Source: Synechococcus sp. MU1643 (lineage in GTDB: Bacteria > Cyanobacteriota > Cyanobacteriia > PCC-6307 > Cyanobiaceae). Taken from it: a stretch of 38,222 nucleotides of DNA. Under the pieces are notes generated by a model. The model saw only the letters and a list, made by a program, of their open reading frames with translations. It made no database searches and was not told the DNA's origin. Location of the stretch: contig NZ_VTKY01000011.1 of NCBI RefSeq assembly GCF_020514095.1, positions 1 through 38,222 of the forward strand. Direction: 5' to 3'. Below, in pieces: positions 1-8,926 of this stretch (the first letter of the stretch is position 1; every line of letters starts with the position of its first letter). Position numbers and translations under genes: made by a program.

Positions 1-16
1 GGGGGGGGGGGGGGGG
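1..16. other. Homopolymer of 16 G at the sequence edge
   Basis: The first 16 bases are all G, directly followed by sequence that reads as a damaged nnrD gene. A glycine-only stretch would not fit that protein in any frame. The run sits exactly at the first base, so an assembly or contig-end artefact is the simplest explanation, not a biological tract. Confidence 0.6.
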
Positions 17-724
17 TGGCACGGCCAGTGGCTGCGGCTGCGTTCAGGCCGTTGTGCCGCCCCGTCTCCAATCCAGCTTGTGGCAGTTGTTGCCGGAGGT
101 GATGCACTCAAGGATGGGTTGGTATCAGAGCGGCTGGATGCGGTTTTGATCGGTCCCGGGCTTGGGGAACCCATGCATTGGTGGAACCAGTGGTCGGAGC
201 AGATGCTCAGCGTCGCTGGTTTGCTGGTGCTCGATGCCGATGGCATCAATGGTCTGGCGGCCAGGCCGCATGGGTGGCGTTGGTTGTTGCAGCGGTAGGG
301 TCCGACCTGTCTGACACCCCATGCGGCCGAGTTTGCGCTGTTGTTTCCAGAGTGTGGTGCGGCTGATGCGCTGGAGAAGGCGATCTCCGCATCACGCTGT
401 AGGCGTTACTGCATTTTGCTGAAGGGAGCGAATTCCCTGCGGGTGGATCCAACGGGTGCGGCGGTGGTCCTGACAGGTACGCCCCCTCGTGTGCCCCGCA
501 CCGGCCTGGGTGACCTGCAGGCCGGTTATGCCACCGGTTGGGACGCTCAGGCTGTTGCGGCACAGCAGCATCCCGGGCTGGAAAGCTTTGCTGCCGCTGC
601 GGCTTTGCATGGTTTGGCGGCAGCTCGTGCTCGCTCCAGAGATGCTTCAACGATTGCGGATTGTTTAAAAATCAATACAGCGCGGTGTCAGAAAAAGCAA
701 ACAACGATGTTCAACAAAGTCTGA
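17..724 (+). pseudogene. nnrD: NAD(P)H-hydrate dehydratase (carbohydrate kinase/YjeF C-terminal domain), degraded and 5'-truncated
   Basis: This is the C-terminal part of an ADP/ATP-dependent NAD(P)HX dehydratase, the enzyme that repairs hydrated NAD(P)H. Bases 24-110 read in one frame as a typical segment (VQAVVPPRLQSSLWQLLPEV). The match then moves to another frame for LDAVLIGPGLG and LVLDADGIN, so a frameshift lies near 105-130. That second frame is cut by an in-frame TAG at 296-298, but the family match resumes directly after it (LTPHAAEFALLFP, then LLKGAN, then GLGDLQAGYA). The catalytic-loop consensus is usually GxGDVLAG; here it reads GLGDLQAG, a further sign of decay. The frame runs on to 724, probably past the original end near 665. 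Two lesions plus a drifting motif favour a true pseudogene, although the gene lies at a sequence edge where quality may be poor. Confidence 0.75.
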
Positions 725-903
725 GCAAATGCGTCTTTTTGATCCTCTCGGCTCACAGGTCCCAAAAGAGCTTTTCTTGGTTTTTAAATCTTTCGCAAAT
801 CTGAAATGTTGCGGTTTGCTGTTCTGAATCTGAAGGGTTGCTGAAAACACATCGACATTCTTTCTGTTCGTAGGAAAGTCATTTCACTTCCGCAGCACCC
901 AAG

Positions 904-1842
904 GTGTCCACAGCTTCCAAGCCGCTGGAGACGCAACGTCGGCGCAGCAGCGATCCCGTCAGTTGGTATCTCGCCAGCATCGGCAGAATTCCACTACTGA
1001 CACCAGCTGAAGAAATCGAGCTGGGCAATCAGGTGCAGGCCATGATGGCCCTCACCGAAGACGGTTCCCGTGAGTTCGAGGATGGAGAACTCACCACGCC
1101 ACAGCGTCGTCTTCTGAGAATCGGTCGCCGCGCCAAAGAGCGGATGATGAAGGCCAATCTTCGTCTTGTGGTCAGCGTTGCCAAAAAATATCAAGGCAAA
1201 GGTCTGGAATTGCTCGACTTGATTCAGGAGGGCTCCCTCGGTCTAGAGCGTGCCGTAGAGAAATTCGATCCCACCCGGGGGTACAAGTTCTCCACCTATG
1301 CCTTCTGGTGGATCCGCCAGAGCATGACCCGCGCCATTGCCTGCCAGTCGCGCACGATCCGGCTTCCCGTTCATCTCAGTGAGCGACTTACCACGATCCG
1401 CAAGGTCAGTCTTGATCTGGCCCACAAACTCGGCGCCATGCCCAGCCGTGTGGAGATTGCCGAAGCCATGGACATCCCTTTGGATGAGCTGGATTCGCTG
1501 TTGCGCCAGGCTCTTACCACCAGCAGCCTGGATGCTCCTGTCAATGGTGAGGAGGGGCGCAGCTTCCTTGGTGATCTGATCGCTGATTCATCCCTCGATG
1601 AACCGCTCGAGATCGTGGAACAGCGGATTCATCACGAGCAGCTGGGTCGCTGGTTGAGTCACCTGAGCGAACAGGAGCAGCACGTCCTGCGCATGCGCTT
1701 CGGGCTTGAGGGCAACGAGCGCCACACGCTGGCTGAAATCGGACGCCTGATGGAGGTGTCCCGCGAGCGGGTGCGTCAGGTTGAACTCAAGGCGCTTCGC
1801 AAGCTGCGCAATCTCACCCGTCGTCTCCCGAGCGGCATCTGA
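904..1842 (+). CDS. Group 2 (RpoD-like) RNA polymerase sigma factor
   Basis: This is a 312-residue non-essential-type sigma-70 factor that directs RNA polymerase to alternative promoters. Region 1.2 is at about residues 18-50 (DPVSWYLASIGRIPLLT). Region 2 follows, with NLRLVVSVAKKY, LDLIQEGSLGLERAVEKFDP and the -10 recognition and melting segment YKFSTYAFWWIRQSMTRAI. Regions 3 and 4 end in an HTH around EIGRLMEVSRERVRQVE. There is no long acidic region 1.1, and the total length fits cyanobacterial group 2 factors rather than primary SigA. The GTG start at 904 gives MSTASKPLETQ; there is no upstream ATG in frame. About 180 AT-richer bases precede it and probably hold its promoter. It converges on pdhA. 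Which paralogue it is cannot be told from the sequence alone. Confidence 0.95.
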   Translation: MSTASKPLETQRRRSSDPVSWYLASIGRIPLLTPAEEIELGNQVQAMMALTEDGSREFEDGELTTPQRRLLRIGRRAKERMMKANLRLVVSVAKKYQGKGLELLDLIQEGSLGLERAVEKFDPTRGYKFSTYAFWWIRQSMTRAIACQSRTIRLPVHLSERLTTIRKVSLDLAHKLGAMPSRVEIAEAMDIPLDELDSLLRQALTTSSLDAPVNGEEGRSFLGDLIADSSLDEPLEIVEQRIHHEQLGRWLSHLSEQEQHVLRMRFGLEGNERHTLAEIGRLMEVSRERVRQVELKALRKLRNLTRRLPSGI

Positions 1843-1887
1843 GCCAACTCAGGCAACATTGGTTTCAACAGATCCAGTTCAGCTGAA

Positions 1888-2979
1888 TCAATCTTCCGCC
1901 CAGATGTAGCGAGTCAGTTCTGAGGGGTCTGGCTCGGGTGCGGAGAGGGCGAAGTCAACGCAGTCCTGAACGATGCCATCGATGTCCTTTTCGATTGCGC
2001 GCAGTTCATCGCTGTTCACTAGACCCGCTTCGGTCAGGTCCCGCTCGAGGGCTTTGAGGGGATCACGCTTGGCCCAGAACTGCTTCTCTTCCTCCGCTCT
2101 CAGTTCGTCCGGGTCAGCCAGGGAATGCCCGCGGAAGCGATAGGTGAGGCATTCCAGCAAGGTCGGACCTTCACCCGCTCTGGCCCGTTCCACGGCGCGT
2201 TGGGCCGCTGCTCGCACCGCCAGAACGTCCATGCCGTCGACTTCCTCTCCGGCCATGCCGAAGGAACTGGCCTTCCGCCAGATCTCCGGGTCACTGGTGG
2301 CCCTGTCGTGGGCCATACCGATGGCCCACTTGTTGTTTTCGACCACGAAAATGATCGGCAGCTTCCACAGCTGCGCCATGTTCATGCACTCGAAGAACTG
2401 ACCGTTGTTGCAGGTTCCATCGCCGAAGAACGCTGCTGTCACGGAGTTGCTGGAGACATCACCGAGTGCGTCACGCTTGTAGCGGCTGGTGAAGGCAGAT
2501 CCGAGTGCCACGGGAATGCCTTCGGCGATGAAGGCAAAGCCCCCTAGGAGGTGATGCTCCTTGGAGAACAGGTGCATCGATCCTCCACGACCCTTGCTGC
2601 AACCGGTCTCCTTGCCGAAGAGTTCGCTCATGACTTCGCGGGCAGGCACGCCGGCACTCAAGGCATGCACGTGGTCGCGATACGTGCTGCAGAACCAGTC
2701 GTGCTGACGCTTCATCGCACCAATCACACCGGTGCTGACCGCTTCTTGACCGTTGTAAAGGTGCACGAAGCCAAACATCTTGCCCCGGTAATACATCTCG
2801 GCGCATTTGTCCTCAAAGCGCCGGCCCAGGGTCATGTCCCTGTAGAGGTCCAATCCGGTGTCCCGGTCCAATGTGGCCCGTTGTGCCGTAACCAGTTTGG
2901 AGAGCCTTTCGGCATGGGGACCAGCAGTCGCAGTGCCAATCGGAGCGGAATCGACAGCGAGGTCCTGACCCATGTCCAC
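1888..2979 (-). CDS. pdhA: Pyruvate dehydrogenase E1 component, alpha subunit
   Basis: This 363-residue thiamine-diphosphate enzyme subunit pairs with PdhB to decarboxylate pyruvate and load acetyl groups onto E2, feeding acetyl-CoA to lipid synthesis. Visible landmarks are [17 protein letters not shown] near the N-terminus, [14 protein letters not shown], the GxGSMHLF segment and the ThDP/Mg motif beginning [12 protein letters not shown] and ending [19 protein letters not shown] near the C-terminus corresponds to the regulated loop in other E1-alpha proteins. The length is normal for plastid-type E1-alpha. The first in-frame ATG is at 2979, with another two codons later at 2973. It is divergent from zipN across a 95-base gap that should hold both promoters, and its 3' end converges on the sigma gene with about 45 bases between. 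Confidence 0.97.
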   Translation of the reverse strand: MDMGQDLAVDSAPIGTATAGPHAERLSKLVTAQRATLDRDTGLDLYRDMTLGRRFEDKCAEMYYRGKMFGFVHLYNGQEAVSTGVIGAMKRQHDWFCSTYRDHVHALSAGVPAREVMSELFGKETGCSKGRGGSMHLFSKEHHLLGGFAFIAEGIPVALGSAFTSRYKRDALGDVSSNSVTAAFFGDGTCNNGQFFECMNMAQLWKLPIIFVVENNKWAIGMAHDRATSDPEIWRKASSFGMAGEEVDGMDVLAVRAAAQRAVERARAGEGPTLLECLTYRFRGHSLADPDELRAEEEKQFWAKRDPLKALERDLTEAGLVNSDELRAIEKDIDGIVQDCVDFALSAPEPDPSELTRYIWAED

Positions 2980-3074
2980 CTAAGGGATTGCATCTAACTT
3001 TAAGGGCCAACCGATGAGCGATGGGCAAAACCCCAGACACTGACTAAGATCCGCGTCTCCTCGCAGCGGCGCTG

Positions 3075-5036
3075 TTGGATCTGCCCATCGATCATTTCCG
3101 ACTTCTGGGCGTCAGTCCATCGGCAGAGCCTGAGGCGATTCTGCGTCGCTTGGAAACCCGCTGTGACAGTCCACCGGATCAGGGCTTTACCAATGAGGCT
3201 TTGCTCCAACGGGCCGAGCTGCTGCGTCGCTCAGCCGATCTGCTGACCGATCCTGCCGACAGGGCTGAATACGAAGCAGCTCTGTTGCGCCTCAGTCAGT
3301 CCCATCCCAACGGCACGGTGGGGTTGGACCTCTCCACCAGCAGTGAAGTGGCGGGCCTGATTCTGCTCTGGGAGGCCCATGGAGCTCTCGAGGCCTTCCA
3401 ATTGGCGCGGCAGGGTCTCCAACCCCCTCAGGCCCCGGCCCTTGGTAGCGGCCGTGAAGCGGATCTAACGCTCCTAGCCGCCTTGGCCTGCCGCGATGCT
3501 GCCCTGGAGGAAAAAAACCAACGGCTCTACGAGTCGGCGGCCCAGCTTTTGATCGACGGCATTAAGCTGCAACAGCGAATGGGTAAGTTGCCCGATCAGC
3601 AGCGCCAGCTGGAAGACGCCCTGCAGGGGCTCACTCCCTTCAGGATCCTGGATCTGCTCAGCCGAGATCTTGGCGATCAGGACTCCCATCAACGTGGTTT
3701 AACGCTGTTGGATGAGCTGGTCGTGGCCCGTGGTGGTCTGGAGGCCGCCGATGCTGCTGGTAATCATCCTGGCAGCCTCGGCCAGGACGATTTCGAATCG
3801 TTCTTTCATCAGATCCGTTGCTTCCTGACCGTTCAGGAGCAAATCGATCTGTTCAGCCGCTGGTTTGAGGGAGGTGCCGCCGATGCCGGTTTCCTGACGG
3901 TTCTGGCCCTCACCGCCGCGGGCTTCTCGCGGCGCAAGCCCGAGTTCCTCGAGCAGGCGCGCGACCGGATGAAGACGCTTGCCAATGCCGACCTTGATCC
4001 CATGCCGCTGATTGGGTGTCTGGATCTGCTGTTGGGCAACGTCAAGGATGCGGATCGGCATTTCGCCGTCTTGAGGGATCCGGATCTGCAGGCCTGGTTC
4101 CTGAACCACCCTGGTGATCGGCTAGCCGCGCAATGCGAATACTGCCGGGCCTGGCTCGAACGCGATGTCTTGCCGGGATATCGCGACGTCGATGCCTCGG
4201 GCGCTGATTTGGATGCCTGGTTTGCTGATCGTGACGTGCAGGGCTTTGTCGATCGTCTCGATCGCAAGGCGTCGCGCCAGATCGGCTCTGAAGAGATCAC
4301 CCTGGCCTGGGCATCGGCAGGGGATGCAGCTCTTGGTGCGTCGAGCGAACTGGCTGGATCGAACCAGGAGGTTGACTCCGAAGACGCGGATGCCACACCG
4401 CTCTGGCAGCAACGCTGGGTTCGCCCCGCTGCTGTAGCTCTTGCACTGGTCGGGATCACCGTTGCAGGTTCCGCTTTGCTTCGACGTAACTTGAATCCTG
4501 CTCCAATGTTGCCGGAAACCGCTTCATTACCCGCTGAGGAGGAGCAGGTTGAAGAGACACTGGAGCTCGACGCTGTTTCCTCCTTAGTGGATGATGAGCC
4601 CGTCGCGAGCCTGAAGGCCGATCTTGGGCCTTCAGCACTTTCTGAGCCACTGGTCAGTGATGACCCTACGGAAGCCGAGCTTCAGGCCTTGCTCCAGGGA
4701 TGGCTTGATGCCAAGGCGTTGATGCTGTCTGGTCAGCAGGCTGATCTTTACGTCGTGGCGAGGGAGCCCCTGGTGAAGCGCGTGGAGCTTGAGCGGGCCG
4801 CTGATCAGGCTGCAGGGCGGTTGAAGTCGATTGATGCCGCTATCACCACCATCGAGGTTGTCGACCGCAAGCCTCAGAGGATCGAACTGCTGGCCCAGGT
4901 GGCCTACAGCGATCGCCTTCAGGCTGCAGACGGTACCGTCATTGAAGAGACAGCACCGACTGATTTCATCGTGACGTATGTGCTTGGTAGAGATGGCACC
5001 CAATGGCTTTTGCACGACTACATCCCGGGCTCCTGA
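3075..5036 (+). CDS. zipN: Cell division protein ZipN/Ftn2 (ARC6 homologue)
   Basis: This 653-residue inner-membrane divisome organiser is the cyanobacterial counterpart of plastid ARC6, which tethers the FtsZ ring. The N-terminus has the J-like segment (DHFRLLGVSPSAE, then LLTDPADRAEYE) within about residues 5-72. A long helical region follows. One hydrophobic segment (AAVALALVGITVAGSALL) lies near residues 447-466. The C-terminal 120 residues form the IMS/DUF4101 domain (AELQALLQGWLDAKALMLSG through DGTQWLLHDYIPG). The start is TTG at 3075; it gives MDLPIDHF and leaves no room for a longer J domain, and no ATG alternative exists nearby. Short acidic linkers flank the membrane segment. The assignment rests on the three-part architecture and is strong. 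Confidence 0.9.
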   Translation: MDLPIDHFRLLGVSPSAEPEAILRRLETRCDSPPDQGFTNEALLQRAELLRRSADLLTDPADRAEYEAALLRLSQSHPNGTVGLDLSTSSEVAGLILLWEAHGALEAFQLARQGLQPPQAPALGSGREADLTLLAALACRDAALEEKNQRLYESAAQLLIDGIKLQQRMGKLPDQQRQLEDALQGLTPFRILDLLSRDLGDQDSHQRGLTLLDELVVARGGLEAADAAGNHPGSLGQDDFESFFHQIRCFLTVQEQIDLFSRWFEGGAADAGFLTVLALTAAGFSRRKPEFLEQARDRMKTLANADLDPMPLIGCLDLLLGNVKDADRHFAVLRDPDLQAWFLNHPGDRLAAQCEYCRAWLERDVLPGYRDVDASGADLDAWFADRDVQGFVDRLDRKASRQIGSEEITLAWASAGDAALGASSELAGSNQEVDSEDADATPLWQQRWVRPAAVALALVGITVAGSALLRRNLNPAPMLPETASLPAEEEQVEETLELDAVSSLVDDEPVASLKADLGPSALSEPLVSDDPTEAELQALLQGWLDAKALMLSGQQADLYVVAREPLVKRVELERAADQAAGRLKSIDAAITTIEVVDRKPQRIELLAQVAYSDRLQAADGTVIEETAPTDFIVTYVLGRDGTQWLLHDYIPGS

Positions 5037-5104
5037 GTTGCTGGATTGAGTTGCTTGACCGTCGCTTTTTACGATCACTCCATTGATCCAGGGGCGTAAC
5101 GCCG

Positions 5105-6595
5105 ATGTTCGACGAGCTTTCAGCCCGTTTTGAGGATGCGGTCAAGGGGCTGCGTGGCCAAGACAGCATCAGCGAAACCAACGTCGATGGAGCCCTGAAG
5201 GACGTCCGTCGGGCCTTGCTTGAAGCCGATGTCAGCCTGCCGGTGGTGAAGGAGTTCGTGGCTGACGTCCGCGACAAAGCCGTTGGTGCTGAGGTGGTGC
5301 GCGGGGTCAGCCCGGATCAGAAGTTCATTCAGGTGGTCCATGAACAGCTGGTGGAGGTCATGGGGGGCGATAACGCTCCTCTGGCGAAGGCGGCTGAAGC
5401 TCCCACCGTCGTGTTGATGGCCGGCCTTCAGGGTGCCGGTAAAACCACAGCGACGGCCAAGCTGGGCCTCCACCTCAAGGATCACGGTCGCCGAGCCCTG
5501 ATGGTGGGTGCCGACGTCTACCGACCAGCCGCCATCGAGCAGTTGCAAACGCTCGGTGCTCAGATTGATGTGGAGGTGTTCAGCCTCGGTGCTGAGGCCA
5601 AGCCGGAAGACATTGCGGCCGCTGGTCTGGCCAAGGCGAAAGAGGAAGGGTTCGACACGCTCCTGGTTGATACCGCCGGTCGCCTCCAGATCGACACCGA
5701 GATGATGGAGGAGATGGTGCGGATCCGCACCGCTGTGCAGCCCGATGAGGTGCTGCTGGTGGTGGATTCCATGATCGGCCAAGAAGCAGCCGAACTCACC
5801 CGCGCCTTCCACGACCAGGTGGGGATCACCGGAGCGGTGCTCACCAAACTTGATGGTGATTCCCGCGGCGGTGCCGCCCTCTCGATCCGCAAGGTGAGCG
5901 GTCAGCCGATCAAGTTCATCGGCACCGGCGAGAAGGTGGAGGCCCTGCAGCCGTTCCATCCCGAACGGATGGCCAGTCGCATCCTCGGTATGGGTGATGT
6001 GCTGACGCTGGTGGAGAAGGCCCAGAAGGAGGTCGAACTCGCCGATGTCGAAAAGATGCAGAAAAAGCTGCAGGAGGCGACGTTTGATTTTTCGGACTTC
6101 GTGAAGCAGATGCGCTTGATCAAGCGCATGGGCTCGCTTGGGGGTCTGATGAAAATGATCCCAGGCATGAACAAGATCGATGACGGCATGCTCAAGCAGG
6201 GGGAGCAGCAGCTCAAGCGCATCGAGGCCATGATCGGCTCGATGACACAGCAGGAGAGGGAAAACCCCGACCTCCTGGCGAGTCAACCCTCAAGGCGTCG
6301 CCGGATCGCCAGCGGCAGCGGTCATCAGGCTGCAGATGTGGACAAGGTGTTGGCCGACTTCCAGAAAATGCGCGGCTTCATGCAGCAGATGAGCCAGGGC
6401 AGCATGCCCGGAATGGGAGGCATGCCTGGGATGGGCGGAATGCCAGGTATGCCCGGAATGGGTGGAATGCCGGGCATGGGTGGTGGAATGCCTGGTATGG
6501 GAGGCATGCCCGGGGGTGGTGGTCGCCCCGGTCGCGGTGGACCGCCGAAGCGGCAGCGACCCGCCAAGAAGAAGAAGGGCTTTGGGGACCTGTGA
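5105..6595 (+). CDS. ffh: Signal recognition particle GTPase Ffh (SRP54)
   Basis: This 496-residue GTPase binds SRP RNA and signal sequences and delivers nascent membrane proteins to FtsY. The N domain covers about residues 1-95. The G domain carries the P-loop GLQGAGKTT (around residue 104), DTAGRLQ, TKLDGDSRGG and GTGEK. The M domain begins near residue 300 (FDFSDFVKQMRLIKRMGSLG) and includes the conserved SRRRRIASGSGH helix. The C-terminus is unusual: about 45 residues made of repeats of Gly-Met-Pro-Gly-Met-Gly-Gly (DNA about 6400-6520), then a Lys/Arg-rich end. Methionine-rich tails are known in Ffh, but this one is long and strikingly regular. It starts at ATG 5105 and is followed 78 bases later by rpsP. 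Confidence 0.98.
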   Translation: MFDELSARFEDAVKGLRGQDSISETNVDGALKDVRRALLEADVSLPVVKEFVADVRDKAVGAEVVRGVSPDQKFIQVVHEQLVEVMGGDNAPLAKAAEAPTVVLMAGLQGAGKTTATAKLGLHLKDHGRRALMVGADVYRPAAIEQLQTLGAQIDVEVFSLGAEAKPEDIAAAGLAKAKEEGFDTLLVDTAGRLQIDTEMMEEMVRIRTAVQPDEVLLVVDSMIGQEAAELTRAFHDQVGITGAVLTKLDGDSRGGAALSIRKVSGQPIKFIGTGEKVEALQPFHPERMASRILGMGDVLTLVEKAQKEVELADVEKMQKKLQEATFDFSDFVKQMRLIKRMGSLGGLMKMIPGMNKIDDGMLKQGEQQLKRIEAMIGSMTQQERENPDLLASQPSRRRRIASGSGHQAADVDKVLADFQKMRGFMQQMSQGSMPGMGGMPGMGGMPGMPGMGGMPGMGGGMPGMGGMPGGGGRPGRGGPPKRQRPAKKKKGFGDL

Positions 6596-6673
6596 GGGCG
6601 GAAAGGTATGATGGTTGTTTGGCAGGCGTTTAGGCGTCGCCGGACCACCTCTTTCCTTCATTCCAAGGCCACG

Positions 6674-7063
6674 ATGATCAAGCTCCGCCTGAAGCGGTTT
6701 GGCAAGAAGCGGGAAGCGAGCTTCCGCCTCGTGGCCTGCAATAGCACCTCACGTCGTGACGGCCGTCCACTTCAGGAGCTGGGGTTCTACAACCCGCGGA
6801 CGAAGGAAACGCGTCTCGACACCGAAGCCATCCGTGAGCGTCTTGGTCAAGGTGCCCAACCTACCGATGTCGTGCGCACGCTTCTCGAGCGCGGCGGTCT
6901 TCTGGAAAAGACCGTGCGTCCTGCTGAGACCGTCGGCAAGGTCAAGCAAGCGGCCAAGCGTGAAGCTGATGCCAAGGAGGCTGCTGAGGCCAAGGCTTCA
7001 GCAGCTAAGGAGAAGGCTGCTGAAGCTTCCGATTCCGCAGAATCCGAATCCACCGAGGGCTGA
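6674..7063 (+). CDS. rpsP: 30S ribosomal protein S16
   Basis: This small-subunit protein binds 16S rRNA and stabilises the body of the 30S particle. The conserved core [20 protein letters not shown] through [10 protein letters not shown] is complete in the first 80 or so residues. The remaining residues are an Ala/Glu/Lys-rich low-complexity tail (129 residues in all), as seen in other cyanobacterial S16 proteins. ATG 6674 is chosen because it gives the canonical MIKLRL start; an in-frame ATG at 6608 would add a stretch unlike the family. Next to ffh, it keeps the widespread ffh-rpsP pairing, but rimM and trmD do not follow directly; trmD lies about 5.7 kb downstream. Confidence 0.97.
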   Translation: MIKLRLKRFGKKREASFRLVACNSTSRRDGRPLQELGFYNPRTKETRLDTEAIRERLGQGAQPTDVVRTLLERGGLLEKTVRPAETVGKVKQAAKREADAKEAAEAKASAAKEKAAEASDSAESESTEG

Positions 7064-7071
7064 TCATTCCG

Positions 7072-8067
7072 GTGTCTGACGACGGCGAACGCGGCCGTTT
7101 CGTTCTCGACCTGCCTGATCCTGATGCTGCACTGGCCCTTGCTGGTGAAGCAGAAACAACCCTGCATCGTCTTGAAGCTCTTACGGGATCCTCCATGGTG
7201 TTGCGGGGTCTTCAATTGGTGATCACCGGGCGGCCAACGCAGATCGAGCGGGCTGCTGCGGTGGTGGAATTGGTGCGTCCGATCTGGCAGGACGGGCAGT
7301 CCGTGTCACCGGTGGATCTGCAATCGGCCCTGGGCGCTCTCAACACCGGCCGCGGCGATGACCACGCCGCCATGGGTGAGCAGGTGTTGGCGAAGAGCCA
7401 GAAGGGCAACCTGCTTCGCCCGCGCACCCTGCGCCAAAAGAAATACGTGGATGCCATGGAGCGCCACGACCTCACCTTTGCTCTCGGCCCTGCCGGTACT
7501 GGTAAAACCTTTCTTGCCACCGTTCTTGCGGTTCGGATGCTCACCGCACGCAAGGTGGAACGCTTGATTCTCACCCGGCCGGCTGTTGAAGCTGGGGAGC
7601 GCCTGGGGTTCCTGCCGGGCGACCTGCAACAAAAGGTGGACCCCTATCTGCGTCCGCTCTACGACGCTTTGCATTCCCTGCTCGGCGCGGAGAAAACCAC
7701 TGTGCTGCTGGAGAAGGGTGTGATTGAGGTCGCTCCCCTGGCCTACATGCGGGGCCGCACCCTCAGCGATGCCTTCGTGATCCTGGATGAGGCGCAGAAC
7801 ACCACGCCAGCCCAGATGCGCATGGTGCTCACCCGGCTGGGAGAGCGTTCGCGAATGGTTGTGACCGGTGACATCACCCAGGTTGATCTTCCCGCCACCG
7901 TGCAGAGCGGTTTGGTGGAGGCGTCCGAGGTGTTGGAGGGCGTGGAAGGAGTTGCGGTCTGCCGCCTCACTGCTGCGGATGTGGTGCGCCACCCCCTCGT
8001 GCAGCGAGTGGTGGAGGCCTATGCCCGACGGGACGAACGCAAAACGCCCAAATTTCAACGTCGATAG
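7072..8067 (+). CDS. phoH: PhoH-family ATPase (PhoH-like/YbeZ type)
   Basis: This 331-residue cytoplasmic P-loop ATPase has a KH-like N-terminal part (residues 1-75) and a PhoH NTPase domain. The Walker A motif GPAGTGKT is near residue 139. Walker B is in the segment VILDEAQNTTPAQMRM, followed by MVVTGDITQVDLP, which is typical of the family. In bacteria these proteins are linked to ribosome or RNA metabolism (with YbeY), though the exact role in cyanobacteria is unclear. It starts at GTG 7072, 8 bases after the rpsP stop, so the two are probably co-transcribed. Confidence 0.93.
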   Translation: MSDDGERGRFVLDLPDPDAALALAGEAETTLHRLEALTGSSMVLRGLQLVITGRPTQIERAAAVVELVRPIWQDGQSVSPVDLQSALGALNTGRGDDHAAMGEQVLAKSQKGNLLRPRTLRQKKYVDAMERHDLTFALGPAGTGKTFLATVLAVRMLTARKVERLILTRPAVEAGERLGFLPGDLQQKVDPYLRPLYDALHSLLGAEKTTVLLEKGVIEVAPLAYMRGRTLSDAFVILDEAQNTTPAQMRMVLTRLGERSRMVVTGDITQVDLPATVQSGLVEASEVLEGVEGVAVCRLTAADVVRHPLVQRVVEAYARRDERKTPKFQRR

Positions 8068-8135
8068 GGAGATCCACACCCCAATCCCTTGTCACCGCTG
8101 GCAGGATGTAATGAGTCTTTAGTGACCTGGACGAC

Positions 8136-8867
8136 ATGCCAGCTAGCAGCAATTTCCAGGAGGCGATCCGAGAGGCGCAATCGAGCGCACTTGTCGGGCC
8201 CAACGTTGTCAATAAGGCGCTGCCCTACGTCGGCGGCGGCATGGTGCTGACCTCGATCGGAGTGATCGGTGGTCTCTCGATGATGGCTACTCCGCTGTTC
8301 ATGCCCCTGTTCTGGGTGGCAGTGATTGGCAACCTAGTGCTGTTCTTCGTGGCGCAGAACGTCGCTTTGAAGGGCAACAACGCCACAGCCTTGCCGCTGC
8401 TGTCCATCTACAGCCTGATCACTGGTTTCACCTTGAGTGGTCTCGTTGCTTTTGCTGGAGCCGTTGCCGGTGTTGGTGCTGTCGGCACCGCTGCGCTGGC
8501 TACCGGAATCACCTTCGTGATTGCCTCGATCGTCGGCCGTCGCATGAGCGATTCGGTTGGACAGGCACTCTCCGGTGTGGTTGGTCTCGGTCTGATCGGC
8601 CTGATCCTGGCGATGGTCGTCCAGTTCATCGGCGGAATCTTTGCCCCTGCCATGTTCCATGGCACCAGCTTTGAGCTGATGATTGCCGGCTTTGGCACCG
8701 TCCTGTTCGTGGGCGCCGCCTTCGTCGACTTCTACACGATGCCTCGCTCCTACCGGGATGACCAATTCCTGGCAGGTGCCTTGAGCATGTACCTCACCTA
8801 CATCAACCTGTTCATCTTCATCCTGCGTCTGATCATCGTGCTCAACGGTGGTGGTCGTCGCGACTGA
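8136..8867 (+). CDS. Bax inhibitor-1/YccA (UPF0005) family membrane protein
   Basis: This 243-residue integral membrane protein has about seven hydrophobic helices separated by short loops. The first begins near residue 38 (VLTSIGVIGGLSMMATPLF). The family signature is seen in SLITGFTLSGLV and in the C-terminal VGAAFVDFYTMPRSYRDDQFLAGALSMYL, with its acidic pore-side residues. Bacterial members behave as pH-sensitive calcium-leak channels or interact with FtsH; the physiological role here is unknown. It starts at ATG 8136, 68 bases after phoH. A strong terminator follows its stop codon. Confidence 0.92.
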   Translation: MPASSNFQEAIREAQSSALVGPNVVNKALPYVGGGMVLTSIGVIGGLSMMATPLFMPLFWVAVIGNLVLFFVAQNVALKGNNATALPLLSIYSLITGFTLSGLVAFAGAVAGVGAVGTAALATGITFVIASIVGRRMSDSVGQALSGVVGLGLIGLILAMVVQFIGGIFAPAMFHGTSFELMIAGFGTVLFVGAAFVDFYTMPRSYRDDQFLAGALSMYLTYINLFIFILRLIIVLNGGGRRD

Positions 8868-8895
8868 TGATTTCAACGCAATCGAATCAGCCTTC

Positions 8896-8924
8896 GCCCC
8901 GGCTTGTCCGGGGCTTTTTTTTTT
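8896..8924 (+). terminator. Rho-independent terminator after the BI-1 family gene
   Basis: A perfect 7-bp stem (GCCCCGG/CCGGGGC) with a 5-base loop at 8903-8907 is followed by ten T at 8915-8924. It is placed 28 bases after the BI-1 stop codon. On the opposite strand no U-run follows the stem, so it ends plus-strand transcription from the ffh-to-BI-1 side only. Confidence 0.92.
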
Positions 8925-8926
8925 GC

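Noticed and set aside
660-903. Possible small RNA in the AT-rich gap before the sigma gene
   Set aside because: No stable hairpin with a T-run and no known cyanobacterial RNA motif; more likely a promoter region.
4910-4917. HIP1-type GCGATCGC sequence in zipN
   Set aside because: Only one clear copy was noticed; not an abundant genome signature here.
5120-6286. 388-codon open frame on the minus strand
   Set aside because: Antisense of ffh, with low-complexity His/Leu composition and no recognisable motif.
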